From Epiperipatus broadwayi (taxonomy: Eukaryota; Onychophora; Udeonychophora; Euonychophora; Peripatidae), in NCBI GenBank assembly GCA_028023455.1, contig JAQFVV010013078.1:1-64000 (forward strand): a DNA stretch of 64,000 nt, read 5' to 3'. Shown here piece after piece: positions 1 to 13,860 of the stretch; the first letter of the stretch is position 1, and the number at the start of each line of letters is the position of its first letter. A model generated the notes under the pieces. The model was not told where the DNA came from, did not search any database, and was given only the letters and a program-made list of their open reading frames with translations. Position numbers and translations under genes: made by a program.

Positions 1-3000
1 TTATTAATAATGTTGGTAAGTCATTATTATTGTTTGTTACTAATTCATTATTATTGTTGTTGTTACTAATTATTATTGTTATTATTAATTTTATTGTTGT
101 TGTTATTAATTATTATTGTTGTTATTACTAATTATTAATAATGTTGGTAAGTCATTATTATTGTGTTGTTACTAATTCATTATTATTTTGTTGTTACTAA
201 TTATTATTGATGTTGTTACTAATTATTATTATTGTTGTTGTTATATATTAATTATTATTGTTGTTATTAATATTAATTATTATTGTTGTTGTTAGTAATT
301 ATTATTGTTGTTATTACTAATTAATTATAATAATGTTAGTAAGTCATTATTATTGTGTTGTTACTAATTATTATTGTTGTTGTTACTAATTAATTATTAT
401 TGTTGTTGTTACTAATTATTATTTTGTTATTACTAATTATTAATAATGTTTAATCATTATTATTGTTGTTACTAATTAATTATTATTGTTGTTTTTATAA
501 TTATTATTGTTGTTATTACTAATTAATTATTATATGTTATAATATATTATTTGTTGTTATAATATTATTATTGTTGTTGTTATTAATTAATTATTATTGT
601 GTTGTTAATAATATTATTATTGTTACTAATTAATTATTATTGTTTTGTTATAATTAATTATTATTGTTGTTACTAATTAATATTATTTTGTTGTTACTAA
701 TTAATTATTATTTTGTTATAATTATTGTTGTTTATATAATTAATTATTAATAATGTTGGTAAGTCATTATTATTGGTGTTGTTACTAATTTATATTATTG
801 TTGTTACTAATTATTTATTATTGTTGTTACTAATTAATTATTATTGTTGTTGTTATTAATTATTATTGTTGTTGTTACTATTAATTATTATTGTTGTTAT
901 ATTAATTATTATTGTTGTTTTATAATTATTATTTTTTATTACTAATTATTAATAATGTTAGTAATATTATTATTGTGTTGTTACTAATTATTATTGTTGT
1001 TGTTACTAATTAATATTTATTGTTGTTGTTAGTAATTGTTATTACTAATTATTAATAATGTTGGTAAGTCATTATTATTGGTGTTGTTACTAATTATTAT
1101 TATTGTTGTTACTAATTAATTATTGTTGTTACTAATTCATTATTATTGTTGTTGTTACTAATTAATTATTATTGTTTGTTACTAATTAATTATTTTTGTT
1201 GTTGTTTCTAATTAATTATTGTTGTTGTTACTAATTAATTATTAATAATTTATAATCATTATTATTGTTGTTGTTACTAATTCATTATTATTGTTGTTGT
1301 TACTAATTATTATTGTTATTATTAATTTTATTGTTGTTGTTATAATTATTATTGTTGTTATTACTAATTATTAATAATGTTGGTAATCATTATTATTTGT
1401 TGTTACTAATTCATTATTATTGTTGTTACTAATTAATTATTGTTGTTGTTACTAATTCATTATTATTGTTGTTGTTACTAATTAATTATTATTGTTGTTA
1501 CTAATTATTATTGTTGTTATTAATAGTTAATTATTATTGTTGTTGTTATAATTATTATTGTTGTTATTACTAATTAATTTAATAATGTTAGTAATTATTA
1601 TTATTGTGTTGTTACTAATTATTATTTGTTGTTACTAATTAATTATTATTGTTGTTGTTACTAATTATTATTGTTGTTATTACTAATTATTAATAATGTT
1701 GGTAATCATTATTATTGTTGTTGTTACTAATTAATTATTATTGTTGTTTTTATAATTTTTATTGTTGTTATTATTAATTAATTATTAATAATGTTATAAG
1801 TCATTATTATTGTTTGTTACTAATTATTATTATTGTTGTTGTTATTAATTAATTATTATTTTGTTGTTAATAATTAATTATTTTGTTGTTACTAATTAAT
1901 TATTATTGTTGTTGTTACTAATTAATTATTATTGTTGTTACTAATTAATTATTTTGTTGTTGTTACTAATTAATTATTATTGTTGTTATAATTATTATTG
2001 TTGTTTTTACTAATTAATTATTAATAATGTTGTTAAGTCATTATTATTGTTGTTGTTACTAATTCATTATTATTGTTGTTGTTACTAATTATTATTGTTA
2101 TTATTAATTAATTTTATTGTTGTTGTTAGTAATTATTATTGTTGTTATTACTAATTATTAATAATGTTGGTAAGTCATTATTATTTTGTTGTTAATAATT
2201 CATTATTATTGTTGTTACTAATTATTTATTGTTGTTGTTACTAATTCATTATTATTGTTGTTGTTACTAATTAATTATTATTGTTGTTACTAGTTAATTA
2301 TTATTGTTGTTGTTACTAATTAATTATTATTGTTGTTGTTATTAATTATTATTGTTGTTATTACTAATTAATTATTATAATGTTAGTAAGTCATTATTAT
2401 TGTTGTTGTTACTAATTATTATTGTTGTTACTAATTGTATTTATTGTTGTTGTTATTAATTGTTATTACTAATTATTAATAATGTTGTTAAGTCATTATT
2501 ATTGGTGTTGTTACTAATTCATTATTATTGTTGTTACTAATTAATTATTGTTGTTACTAATTCATTATTATTGTTGTTGTTACTAATTAATTATTATTGT
2601 TTGTTACTAATTTATTTTGTTTTGTTACTAATTATTATTATTGTTAGTAATTATTATTGTTGTTATTACTAATTAATTATTAATATGTTGGTAATCATTA
2701 TTATTGTTTTGTTACTAATTCATTATTATTGTTGTTGTTACTAATTATTATTGTTATTATTAATTTTATTGTTGTTGTTACTAATTATTATTGTTGTTAT
2801 TACTAATTATTAATAATGTTGGTAAGTCATTATTATTTGTTGTTACTAATTCATTATTATTGTTGTTACTAATTATTATTGTTGTTGTTAATAATTCATT
2901 ATTATTGTTGTTGTTACTAATTAATTATTATTGTTGTTACTAATTAATTATTATTGTTGTTATTAATATTAATTATTATTGTTGTTGTTACTAATTATTA

Positions 3001-6000
3001 TTGTTGTTATTACTATTAATTATTAATAATGTTATAATCATTATTATTGTTGTTGTTACTAATTATTATTGTTGTTGTTACTAATTAATTTTTATTGTTG
3101 TTGTTATAATTGTTATTACTAATTATTAATAATGTTGGTAATCATTATTATTGTGTTGTTACTAATTATTTTATTGTTGTTACTAATTATTTATTGTTGT
3201 TACTAATTATTATTATTGTTGTTGTTACTAATTAATTATTATTGTTATTGTTACTAATTTATTATTATTGTTGTTGTTTCTAATTAATTATTATTGTTGT
3301 TACTAATTAATTATTATTGTTGTTTAGTAATTATTATTGTTGTTGTTACTAATTAATTATTATTAATGTTGGTAATCATTATTATTGTTTTGTTACTAAT
3401 TATTATTATTGTTGTTGTTACTAATTATTATTGTTATTATTAATTTTATTGTTGTTGTTATTAATTATTATTGTTGTTATTACTAATTATTAATAATGTT
3501 GGTAAGTCATTATTATTGTTGTTGTTACTAATTCATTATTATTGTTGTTACTAATTAATTATTGTTGTTGTTACTAATTCATTATTATTGTTGTTGTTAC
3601 TAATTAATTATTATTGTTGTTACTAATTAATTATTATTGTTGTTTTACTAGTTAATTATTATTGTTGTTGTTATAATTATTATTGTTGTTATTACTAATT
3701 AATTATTAATAATGTTAGTAAGTCATTATTATTGTGTTGTTACTAATTATTATTGTTGTTGTTACTAATTAATTATTATTGTTGTTGTTATAATTATTAT
3801 TGTTGTTATTACTAATTATTAATATGTTGTAATCATTATTATTGTTGTTACTAATTAATTATTATTGTTGTTTTTATAATATTTATTGTTGTTATTACTA
3901 ATTAATTATTAATAATGTTAGTAAGTCAGTATTATTGGTGTTGTTAGTAATACATTATTATTGTTGTTGTTATTAATTAATTATTATTGATGTTGTTAAT
4001 AATTAATTATTATGTTGTTACTAATTCATTATTATTGTTGTTGTTACTAATTAATTATTATTGTTGTTACTAATTAATTATTATTGTTGTTGTTACTAAT
4101 TAATTATTATTGTTGTTATAATTATTATTGTTGTTTTTACTAATTAATTATTAATAATGTTGGTAATCATTATTATTGTTGTTGTTACTAATTCATTATT
4201 ATTGTTGTTGTTACTAATTATTATTGTTAATTTATTAATTTTTATTGTTGTTGTTATAATTATTATTGTTGTTATTACTAATTATTAATAATGTTGGTAA
4301 TCATTATTATTGTTGTTGTTACTAATTCATTATTATTGTTGTTACTAATTATTTATTGTTGTTGTTACTAATTCATTATTATTGTTGTTGTTACTAATTA
4401 ATTATTATTGTTGTTACTAATTAATTATTATTGTTGTTGTTACTAATTAATTATTATTGTTGTTGTTAGTAATTATTATTGTTGTTATTACTAATTAATT
4501 ATTAATAATGTTAGTAAGTCATTATTATTGTTGTTGTTACTAATTATTATTGTTGTTGTTACTAATTAATTTATTGTTTGTTATATTGTTATTACTAATT
4601 ATTAATAATGTTGGTAATCATTATTATTGGTGTTGTTACTAATTCATTTTATTGTTGTTACTAATAATTATTGTTGTTACTAATTATTATTATTGTGTTG
4701 TTACTAATTAATTATTATTGTGTTGTTACTAATTATTATTTTGTTGTTGTTACTAATTAATTATTATTGTTGTTGTTATAATTATTATTGTTGTTTTTAC
4801 TAATTAATTATTAATAATGTTGGTAAGTCATTATTATTGTTGTTGTTACTAATTCATTATTATTGTTGTTGTTACTAATTATTATTGTTTATTATTAATT
4901 TTATTGTTGTTGTTACTAATTATTATTGTTGTTATTACTAATTATTAATAATGTTGGTAATCATTATTATTTGTTGTTACTAATTCATTATTATTGTTGT
5001 TGTTACTAATTATTATTTTGTTGTTACTAATTATTATTGTTGTTATAATTAATTATTATTGTTGTTACTAATTAATTATTATTGTTGTTATTAATAATTA
5101 ATTATTATTGTTGTTGTTATAATTATTATTGTTGTTATTACTAATTAATTATTAATAATGTTAGTAATCATTATTATTTGTTGTTACTAATTATTATTGT
5201 TGTTGTTACTAATTATTATTATTGTTGTTGTTACTAATTATTATTGTTGTTATTACTAATTATTAATAATGTTGGTAATCATTATTATTGTTGTTGTTAC
5301 TAATTAATTATTATTGTTGTTTTACTAATTATTATTATTGTTGTTACTAATTAATTATTATTGTTTTGTTACTAATTAATTATTATTGTTGTTCTAATTA
5401 ATTATTATTGTTGTTATTACTAATTAATTATTATTATTGTTAGTAATTATTATTATTGTTGTTGTTAATAATTATTATTGTTATTGTTACTAATTAATAT
5501 TTATTGTTGTTAGTAATTGTTATTACTAATTAGTAATAATGTTTGTAAGTCATTATTATTGGTGTTGTTACTAATTCATTTTATTGTTGTTACTAATTAT
5601 TATTGTTGTTACTAATTCATTATTATTGTTGTTGTTACTAATTAATTATTGTTGTTTGTTACTAATTTATTTTGTTGTTGTTTCTAATTAATTATTATTG
5701 TTGTTGTTAGTAATTATTATTGTTGTTATTACTAATTAATTATTAATAATGTTGGTAAGTAATTATTATTGTTGTTGTTACTAATTCATTATTATTGTTG
5801 TTGTTACTAATTATTATTGTTATTATTAATTTTATTGTTGTTGTTATTAATTATTATTGTTGTTATTACTAATTATTAATAATGTTGGTAAGTCATTATT
5901 ATTGGTGTTGTTACTAATTCATTATAATTATTGTTGTTACTAATTAATTATTGATGTTGTTACTAATTCATTATTATTGTTGTTGTTATATATTAATTAT

Positions 6001-9000
6001 TATTGTTGTATTGTTATAAATTATTATTGTTGTTGTTATAATTATTATTGTTGTTATTACTAATTAATTATTAATAATGTTAGTAAGTCATTATTATTGG
6101 TGTTGTTACTAATTATTATTGTTGTTGTTACTAGTTAATTATTATTGTTGTTGTTATAATTATTATTGTTGTTATTACTAATTATTAATAATGTTTAATC
6201 ATTATTATTGTTGTTACTAATTAATTATTATTGTTATTTTTAGTAATTATTATTGTTGTTATTACTAATTAATTATTAATAATGTTAATAAGTCATTATT
6301 ATTTTGTTATTACTAATTATTATTATTGTTGTTGTTATTAATTAATTATTATTGTTGTTGTTAATAATTAATTATTATTGTTGTTACTAATTCATTATTA
6401 TTGTTGGTGTTAGTAATTAATTATTATTGTTGTTACTAATTAATGATTTTTGTTGTTGTTACTAATTAATTATTAATGTTGTTAGTAATTATTGTTGTTT
6501 ATAGTAATTAATTATTAATAATGTTGGTAAGTCATTATTAATGGTGTTGTTACTAATTTACCATTATTGTTGTTACTAATTATTATTTTGTTGTTACTAA
6601 TTCATTATTATTGTTGTTGTTACTAATTATTATTGTTGTGTTACTAATTAATTATTATTGTTGTTACTAATTAATATTATTGTTGTTGTTATAATTATTA
6701 TTGTTGTTATTACTAATTAATTTTAATAATGTTATAATCATTATTATTGGTGTTGTTACTAATTATTATTGTTGTTGTTACTAATTAATTTATTGTTGTT
6801 GTTATAATTGTTATTACTAATTATTAATAATGTTGTTAATCATTATTATTTGTTTTATAATTATTATTATTGTTGTTACTAATTAATTATTGTTGTTACT
6901 AATTAATTATTATTGTGTTGTTACTAATAATTATTATTGTTTGTTACTAATTAATTATTTTTGTTGTTGTTTCTAATTAATTATTGTTGTTATTACTAAT
7001 TAATTATTAATAATGTTGTAATCATTATTATTGTGTTGTTACTAATTCATTATTATTGTTGTTGTTACTAATTATTATTGTTATTATTAATTTTATTGTT
7101 GTTGTTATAATTATTATTGTTGTTATTACTAATTATTAATAATGTTGGTAAGTCATTATTATTTGTTGTTACTAATTCATTATTATTGTTGTTACTAATT
7201 AATTATTGTTGTTGTTACTAATATTATTATTGTTGTTGTTACTAATTAATTATTATTGTTGTTACTAATTAATTATTGTTGTTGTTAATATTAATTATTA
7301 TTGTTGTTGTTATAATTATTATTGTTGTTATTACTAATTAATTATTAATAATGTTAGTAAATTATTATTATTGGTGTTGTTACTAATTATTATTAACGTT
7401 GTTACTAGTTAATTTTTATTGTTGTTAGTAATTGTTATTGTTGTTATTACTAATTATTAATAATGTTGTTAATCATTATTATTGTTGTTGTTACTAATTA
7501 ATTATTATTGTTGTTTTTAGTAATTATTATTGTTGTTATTACTAATTAATTATTAATAATGTTATAATCATTATTATTTTGTTATAATATTATTATTGTT
7601 GTTGTTACTAATTATTTATTTTTGTTAATATTATTATTATTGTTACTAATTCATTATTATTTTTTTATATTAATTATTATTGTTGTTACTAATTAATTAT
7701 TTATTGTTGTTACTAATTATTATTATTGTTGTTATAATTATTATTTTGTTTACTTTAATTATTAATAATTTGTAATCATTATTATTGTTTGTTACTAATT
7801 ATTTATTTTGTTGTTACTAATTATTATTGTTATTATTAATTTATTGTTTTGTTATAATTTTATTGTTGTTATTATAATTATTAATAATGTTGGTAATCAT
7901 TATTATTTGTTGTTACTAATTATTATTATTGTTGTTACTAATTATTATTTTGTTGTTACTAATTTTATTTTTTATAATTATTATTGTTGTTACTAATTAA
8001 TTATTATTGTTGTTACTATTAATTATTATTGTTGTTTTATAATTATTGTTGTTATTACTAATTAATTTAATAATGTTATAATCATTATTATTGTGTTGTT
8101 ACTAATTATTATTGTTGTTGTTACTATTAATTATTATTGTTGTTGTTATAATTATTATTGTTGTTATTACTAATTATTAATATTTTAATATTATTATTTT
8201 GTTACTAATTAATTATTATTGTTGTTTTTATAATTATTATTGTTGTTATTACTAATTAATTATTAATAATGTTAGTTATCATTATTATTGTTTGTTACTA
8301 TATTATTATTTTGTTGTTATTAATTAATTATTATTTGTTGTTAATAATTATTATTTGTTGTTACTAATTATTATTATGTTGTTGTTACTAATTAATTATT
8401 ATTGTTGTTACTAATTATTATTTTTGTTGTTACTAATTAATTATTATTGTTGTTATAATTATTATTGTTGTTTTTACTAATTAATTATTAATATGTTGTT
8501 AAGTCATTATTATTGTTGTTGTTACTAATTATTATTATTGTTGTTACTAATATTTTTTATTATTATTTTTATTGTTTTTGTTGTTATTATAATTATTAAT
8601 AATGTTGGTAATCATTATTAGTGTTGTTACTAATTCATTATTATTGTTGTTACTAATTATTTATTGTTTGTTACTAATTCATTATTATTGTTGTTGTTAC
8701 TAATTAATTATTATTGTTGTTACTAGTTAATTATTATTGTTGTTGTTACTAGTTAATTATTATTGTTGTTTTTATTAATTATTATTTTTATTACTAATTA
8801 ATTAATATAATGTTAGTAAGTCATTATTATTGTTTGTTACTAATTATTATTGTTGTTACTAATTGATATTTATTGTTGTTGTTATAATTGTTATTACTAA
8901 TTATTATTAATGTTGTTAAGTAATTATTATTGGTGTTGTTACTAATTCATTTTATTGTTGTTACTAATTAATTATTGTTGTTACTAATCATTATTATTTG

Positions 9001-12000
9001 TTGTTACTAATAATTATTATTGTGTTGTACTAATTTATTTTGTTTTTCTAATTAATTATTATTGTTTAATTATTATTTTGTTTTACTAATTAATTATTAT
9101 TTTTAATATTATTATTTTTGTTACTAATTATTTTATTGTTGTTGTTACTAATTATATTGTTATTATTAATTTATTTTGTTGTTATAATTTATTGTTGTTA
9201 TTACTAATTATTAATAATGTTGGTAATCATTATTTTTGTTGTTACTAATTCATTATTATTGTTGTTACTAATTAATTATTGTTTTAATAATATTATTATT
9301 GTTTGTTATAATTAATTATTATTGTTGTTACTAATTAATTATTATTGTTGTATTAATATTAATTATTATTGTTGTTGTTATAATTATTATTTTGTTATTA
9401 CTATTAATTAATATTGTTATAATCATTATTATTGTGTTGTTACTAATTATTATTGTTGTTGTTACTAATTAATTTATTGTTGTTGTTATAATTTTATTAT
9501 AATTATTAATAATGTTGTAATCATTATTATTGTTGTTACTAATTATTTATGTTTTACTAATTATTATTGTTGTTACTAATTATTATTATTGTGTTGTTAC
9601 TAATAATTATTATTTATTGTTACTAATTTATATTTTTGTTGTTGTTTCTAATTAATTATTATTGTTGTTGTTAGTTATTATTATTGTTGTTGTTACTAAT
9701 ATTATTTTGTTGTAATCATTATTTTTTTCTATATTATATTTTGTTGTTACTAATTATATTGTTATATTATTTATTTTGTTGTTATTAATTTATTGTTGTT
9801 ATTACTAATTATTAATAATGTTGTAAGTCATTATTATTGGTGTTGTTACTAATTCATTATTATTGTTGTTACTAATAATATTTTTTATAATTATTTTTTT
9901 ATATAATTATTATTGTTGTTACTAATTAATTATTATTGTTTTTTTTATTATTTTTTTGTTAGTAATTATTATTGTTTTATTACTAATTATTTATTTATAT
10001 TATTATTATTGTGTTGTTACTAATTATTATTGTTGTTGTTATATTAATTTTTATTGTTGTTGTTATAATTTTTATAATTATTAATATGTTTAATCATTAT
10101 TATTGTTGTTACTAATTAATTATTATTATTGTTTTATAATTTATTTTATTACTAATTAATTATTAATAATGTTAGTAAGTCATTATTATTGGTGTTGTTA
10201 CTAATTATTATTATTGTTGTTGTTGTTAATTAATTATTATTTGTTGTTACTAATTCATTGTTATTTTTGTTATAATTAATTATTATTGTTGTTACTAATT
10301 AATTATTATTGTTGTTATTTATATTTATTGTTGTTTTACTAATTAATTTTTTTGTTATCATTATTATTGTTTTGTTACTAATTCATTATTATTGTTGTTA
10401 CTAATTATTATTGTTATTATTAATTATTTTATTTTTGTTATAATTTTATTGTTGTTATTACTAATTATTAATAATGTTGGTAAGTCATTATTATTTGTTG
10501 TTACTAATTCATTATTATTGTTGTTACTAATTATTTATTATTTTGTTACTAATTCATTATTATTGTTGTTGTTACTAATTAATTATTATTGTTATTACTA
10601 TTAATTATTATTGTTTTTGTTACTAGTTAATTATTGTTTTTAGTAATTATTATTTTTGTTATTACTAATTAATTATAATAATGTTAGTAAGTCATTATTA
10701 TTGGTGTTGTTACTAATTATTATTGTTGTTGTTACTAATTTATATTTATTGTTGTTAATATATTTATTTAATTATTATATGTTGTAATCATTATTATTGG
10801 TGTTGTTACTAATTATTTATTGTTGTTACTAATAATTATTGTTGTTACTAATTCATTATTATTTGTTGTTACTAATAATTATTATTGTTTGTACTAATTT
10901 ATTTTGTTGTTGTTTCTAATTAATTATTATTGTTGTTGTTAGTAATTATTATTGTTGTTTTATAATTAATTATTAATAATGTTGTAATCATTATTATTGT
11001 GTTGTTACTAATTAATTATATTTTGTTGTTACTAATTATTATTGTTATTATTAATTTTATTTTGTTGTTAGTAATTTATTGTTGTTATTACTAATTATTA
11101 ATAATGTTGGTAAGTCATTATTATTGGTGTTGTTACTAATTTATATTATTGTTGTTACTAATTATTATTGATGTTGTTACTAATTCATTATTATTGTTGT
11201 TGTTACTAATTATTATTATTGTTGTTACTAATTAATTATTATTGTTTTGTTACTATTAATTATTATTGTTGTTGTTAGTAATTATTATTGTTGTTATTAC
11301 TAATTAATTAATAATGTTAGTAATATTATTATTTGTTGTTAATAATTATTATTGTTGTTGTTACTAATTAATTTATTTTGTTGTTATAATTGTTAATTAA
11401 TTATTAATAATGTTGGTAATCATTATTATTGGTGTTGTTACTAATTATTATTATTGTTGTTACTAATTAATTATTGTTTTTACTAATATTATTATGTTGT
11501 TCTAATAATTATTTTTCTAATATTATTTTTGTTGTTTAATTAATTATTATTGTTGTTTTTACTAATTAATTATTAATAATGTTGTAATCATTATTATTGG
11601 TTGTTACTAATTAATTATTATTGTTGTTGTTACTAATTATATTGTTATTATTAATTATTGTTGTTGTTAGTAATTATTATTGTTGTTATTACTAATTATT
11701 AATAATGTTGGTAAGTCATTATTATTGTGTTGTTACTAATTAATTATTATTGTTACTAATTAAATATTTTTGTTTATAATTCATTATTATTGTTTTTATT
11801 ATTAATTATTATTGTTGTTACTAATTAATTATTATTGTTGTTTTAATAGTTAATTATTATTGTTGTTGTTAGTAATTATTATTGTTGTTATTACTATTAA
11901 TTATAATAATGTTAGTAAGTCATTATTATTGGTGTTGTTACTAATTAATATTGTTGTTGTTACTAGTTAATTTTTATTTTTGTTGTTAATAATTGTTATT

Positions 12001-13160
12001 GTTGTTATTACAAATTATTAATAATTTTGGTAAGTCATTATTATTGTTGTTGTTACTAATTAATTATTATTGTTGTTTTTAGTAATTTTTATTGTTGTTA
12101 TTACTAATTAATTATTAATAATGTTAGTAAGTCACTATTATTGGTGTTGTTATAATTACATTATTATTGATGTTGTTAATAATTAATTATTAGGGTTGTT
12201 ACTAATTCATTATTATTGTTGGTGTTAGTAATTAATTATTATTATTGTTGTTGTGTAATTAATTATTTTTATTGTTGTTACTAATTAATTATTAATGTTG
12301 TTAGTAATTATTATTGTTGTTTATACTCATTAATTATTAATAATATTGGTAAGTCATTATTATTGTCATTGTTACTAATTCATTATAATTGTTGTTGTTA
12401 CTAATTATTATTTGTTATTATTAATTAACTTTTATTGTTGTTGTTAGTGATTTTTATTGTTGTTATTACTAATTATTAATAATGTTGGTAAGTCATTATT
12501 AACGGTGTTGTTACTAATTAATTATTATTGTTGTTACTAATTATTTATTGGTGTTGTTACTAATTCATTATTATTGTTGTTACTAGTTAATTATTATTGT
12601 TGTTTTTAGTAATTATTTTTCTTATTACTAATTAATTACAAATAATGTTAGTAAGTCATTATTATTGGTGTTGTTACTAATTATTATTGTTGTTGTTACT
12701 AATTAATATTTATTGTTGTTGTTAGTAATTGTTATTACTAATTATTAATAATGTTGGTAAGTCATTATTATTGGTGTTGTTACTAATTCATTCATATTGT
12801 TGTTACTAATTATTATTATTGTTGTTACTAATTCATTATTATTGCTGTTGTTACTAATGAATTATTATTGGTATTGTCACTAATTTACTATTTTTGTTGT
12901 TGTTTCTAATTAATTATTATTGTTGTTTCTAATTAATTATTATTGTTGTTGTTAGTAATTATTATTGTTGTTTTTACTAATTAATTATTAATAATGTTGG
13001 TAAGTCATTATTATTGTCATTGTTACTAATTCATTATAATTGTTGTTGTTACTAATTACTATTGTTATTATTAACTTTTATTGTTGTTGTTAGTAATTGT
13101 TATTGTTGTTATTACTAATTATTAATAATGTTGGTAAGTCATTATTAATGGGGTTGTTTA
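1..13160 (+). repeat. Satellite-like array, block 1 (AT-rich TTATTATTGTTG/TTACTAATTAA monomers)
   Basis: Degenerate tandem array that runs off the left edge of the window. The monomer reads TTATTATTG, one to three further TTG triplets, then TTACTAATTAA or TTACTAATTC, so lengths step by 3 bp (about 20, 23 and 26 bp). Every 90-230 bp the pattern is interrupted by a block of the form TTATTAATAATGTTGGTAAG followed by TCATTATTATTG. A once-per-unit anchor TTATTGTTATTATTAA is found near 72, 1309, 2090, 2746, 3427, 4220, 4881, 5811, 7072, 7821, 9155, 10400, 11035, 11635, 12410 and 13060, which defines a higher-order repeat of roughly 0.6-0.8 kb. The + strand is T-rich with G well above C. The stretch 7600-11600 is unusually rich in short indels. 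The last kilobase before island 1 (12100-13160) is better preserved and has private variants such as TACAAATAATG. No gene lies in it. Confidence 0.95.
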
Positions 13161-13186
13161 TGTAACGAGCACAGACGTTCGTTACA
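13161..13186. repeat. Inverted 8-mer pair at the left terminus of island 1
   Basis: TGTAACGA (13161-13168) and TCGTTACA (13179-13186) are perfect inverses around a 10-base loop. The same TCGTTACA ends the island at 15393-15400. The terminal sequence therefore occurs three times, twice within the first 26 bases. The first pair may be a small foldback end or a duplicated terminus left by a nested insertion. Confidence 0.7.
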
Positions 13187-13635
13187 TTGTTTTTTTTATA
13201 TATATTATTAAACAAGTCAAAATAAAAAGTTCGCATTTAAAAACTTTCTTTAAAAATTGAAATTAAAATATCGTCTTAAACTCTTATATATTAAGTCGCA
13301 CAGATAATGAAAAAATTATTAAAATAAAATTTTTATTAAAGAAAAAGGTATTTTTAAAACTAAATTTTAAAAAAGATTTGGAGATAAAATTATATCTTTA
13401 AATTTGTCTTGAAATATATTTTTGATTTGGAAAACAGGTTGATTAATCAGAAATGGAAATGATTGTTAATTAGTTAAATGTGGACCAGCCTTCGGCATTT
13501 AAATGTAAAAACACTGGTCAGATAAGAAAACAATAAAAACTGTTAGCAAATAAGAAGAAATCCCTATGGAATCGGACCTCAACGAAAAGGATCATCTCAT
13601 CGATGACGTAATGTAAATTCAATCCTTCACATTAA

Positions 13636-13669
13636 TATAAAAGGAAAATTTTGGAAATTATTAATCAGT
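13636..13669 (+). promoter_or_regulatory. RNA polymerase II core promoter: TATA box plus TCAGT initiator
   Basis: TATAAAA at 13636-13642 is followed by TCAGT at 13665-13669. The A of the initiator (13667) lies 31 bases after the first T of the TATA box, the standard pol II spacing, and TCAGT is the typical arthropod initiator. No coding frame follows, so it would drive a retrotransposon or non-coding transcript. It sits about 500 bp inside the island, as expected for the U3/R boundary of an LTR. The motifs are seen directly; activity is inferred. Confidence 0.55.
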
Positions 13670-13705
13670 GACTAGTGACTGGAAATTGATTGATTATTGA
13701 CGATG

Positions 13706-13767
13706 TAACAGCTAGGTGTTAGGCTGGGGGATTGAAAAGACGACAGCTTCAATCCCTTCAGCTGTTA
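13706..13767 (+). other. Nested stem-loop just downstream of the initiator
   Basis: The outer stem TAACAGCT (13706-13713) pairs perfectly with AGCTGTTA (13760-13767). The inner stem GGGATTGAA (13728-13736) pairs perfectly with TTCAATCCC (13748-13756), leaving an 11-base loop. A 14-base bulge on the 5' side and a 3-base bulge on the 3' side separate the stems. It would lie about 40-100 nt into a transcript started at 13667, the place where LTR retroelements often carry structured leader RNA. The function is not known. Confidence 0.55.
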
Positions 13768-13835
13768 AAGAAAGAGAAAAAATGGGCCATCGTTTATACA
13801 ATGAGGACCAACTACACAAAAAAAAAATCTCCAAG

Positions 13836-13860
13836 AATAAATAAATAAATCAACCTGGAT
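13836..13860 (+). terminator. Candidate poly(A) signal cluster
   Basis: Three overlapping AATAAA hexamers begin at 13836, about 170 nt after the candidate initiator, and a G/T-richer stretch follows. If island 1 is an LTR this would close a short R region. Another AATAAA near 15135 is an alternative that would make R much longer. AT-rich DNA yields AATAAA often by chance, so this is weak. Confidence 0.3.

Noticed and set aside
7808-7996. Open frames in the satellite (also 10392-10604, 29240-29434, 35923-36126, 53838-54038, 56288-56509, 57185-57367)
   Set aside because: They translate to Leu/Ile/Val/Tyr/Cys strings set by the TTA/TTG/ATT/ACT triplets of the repeat. Frame is not kept between units, so they are not genes.
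1-13160. CRISPR array or telomeric repeat
   Set aside because: Units are degenerate AT-rich monomers without unique spacers, and do not match TTAGG or other telomere motifs.
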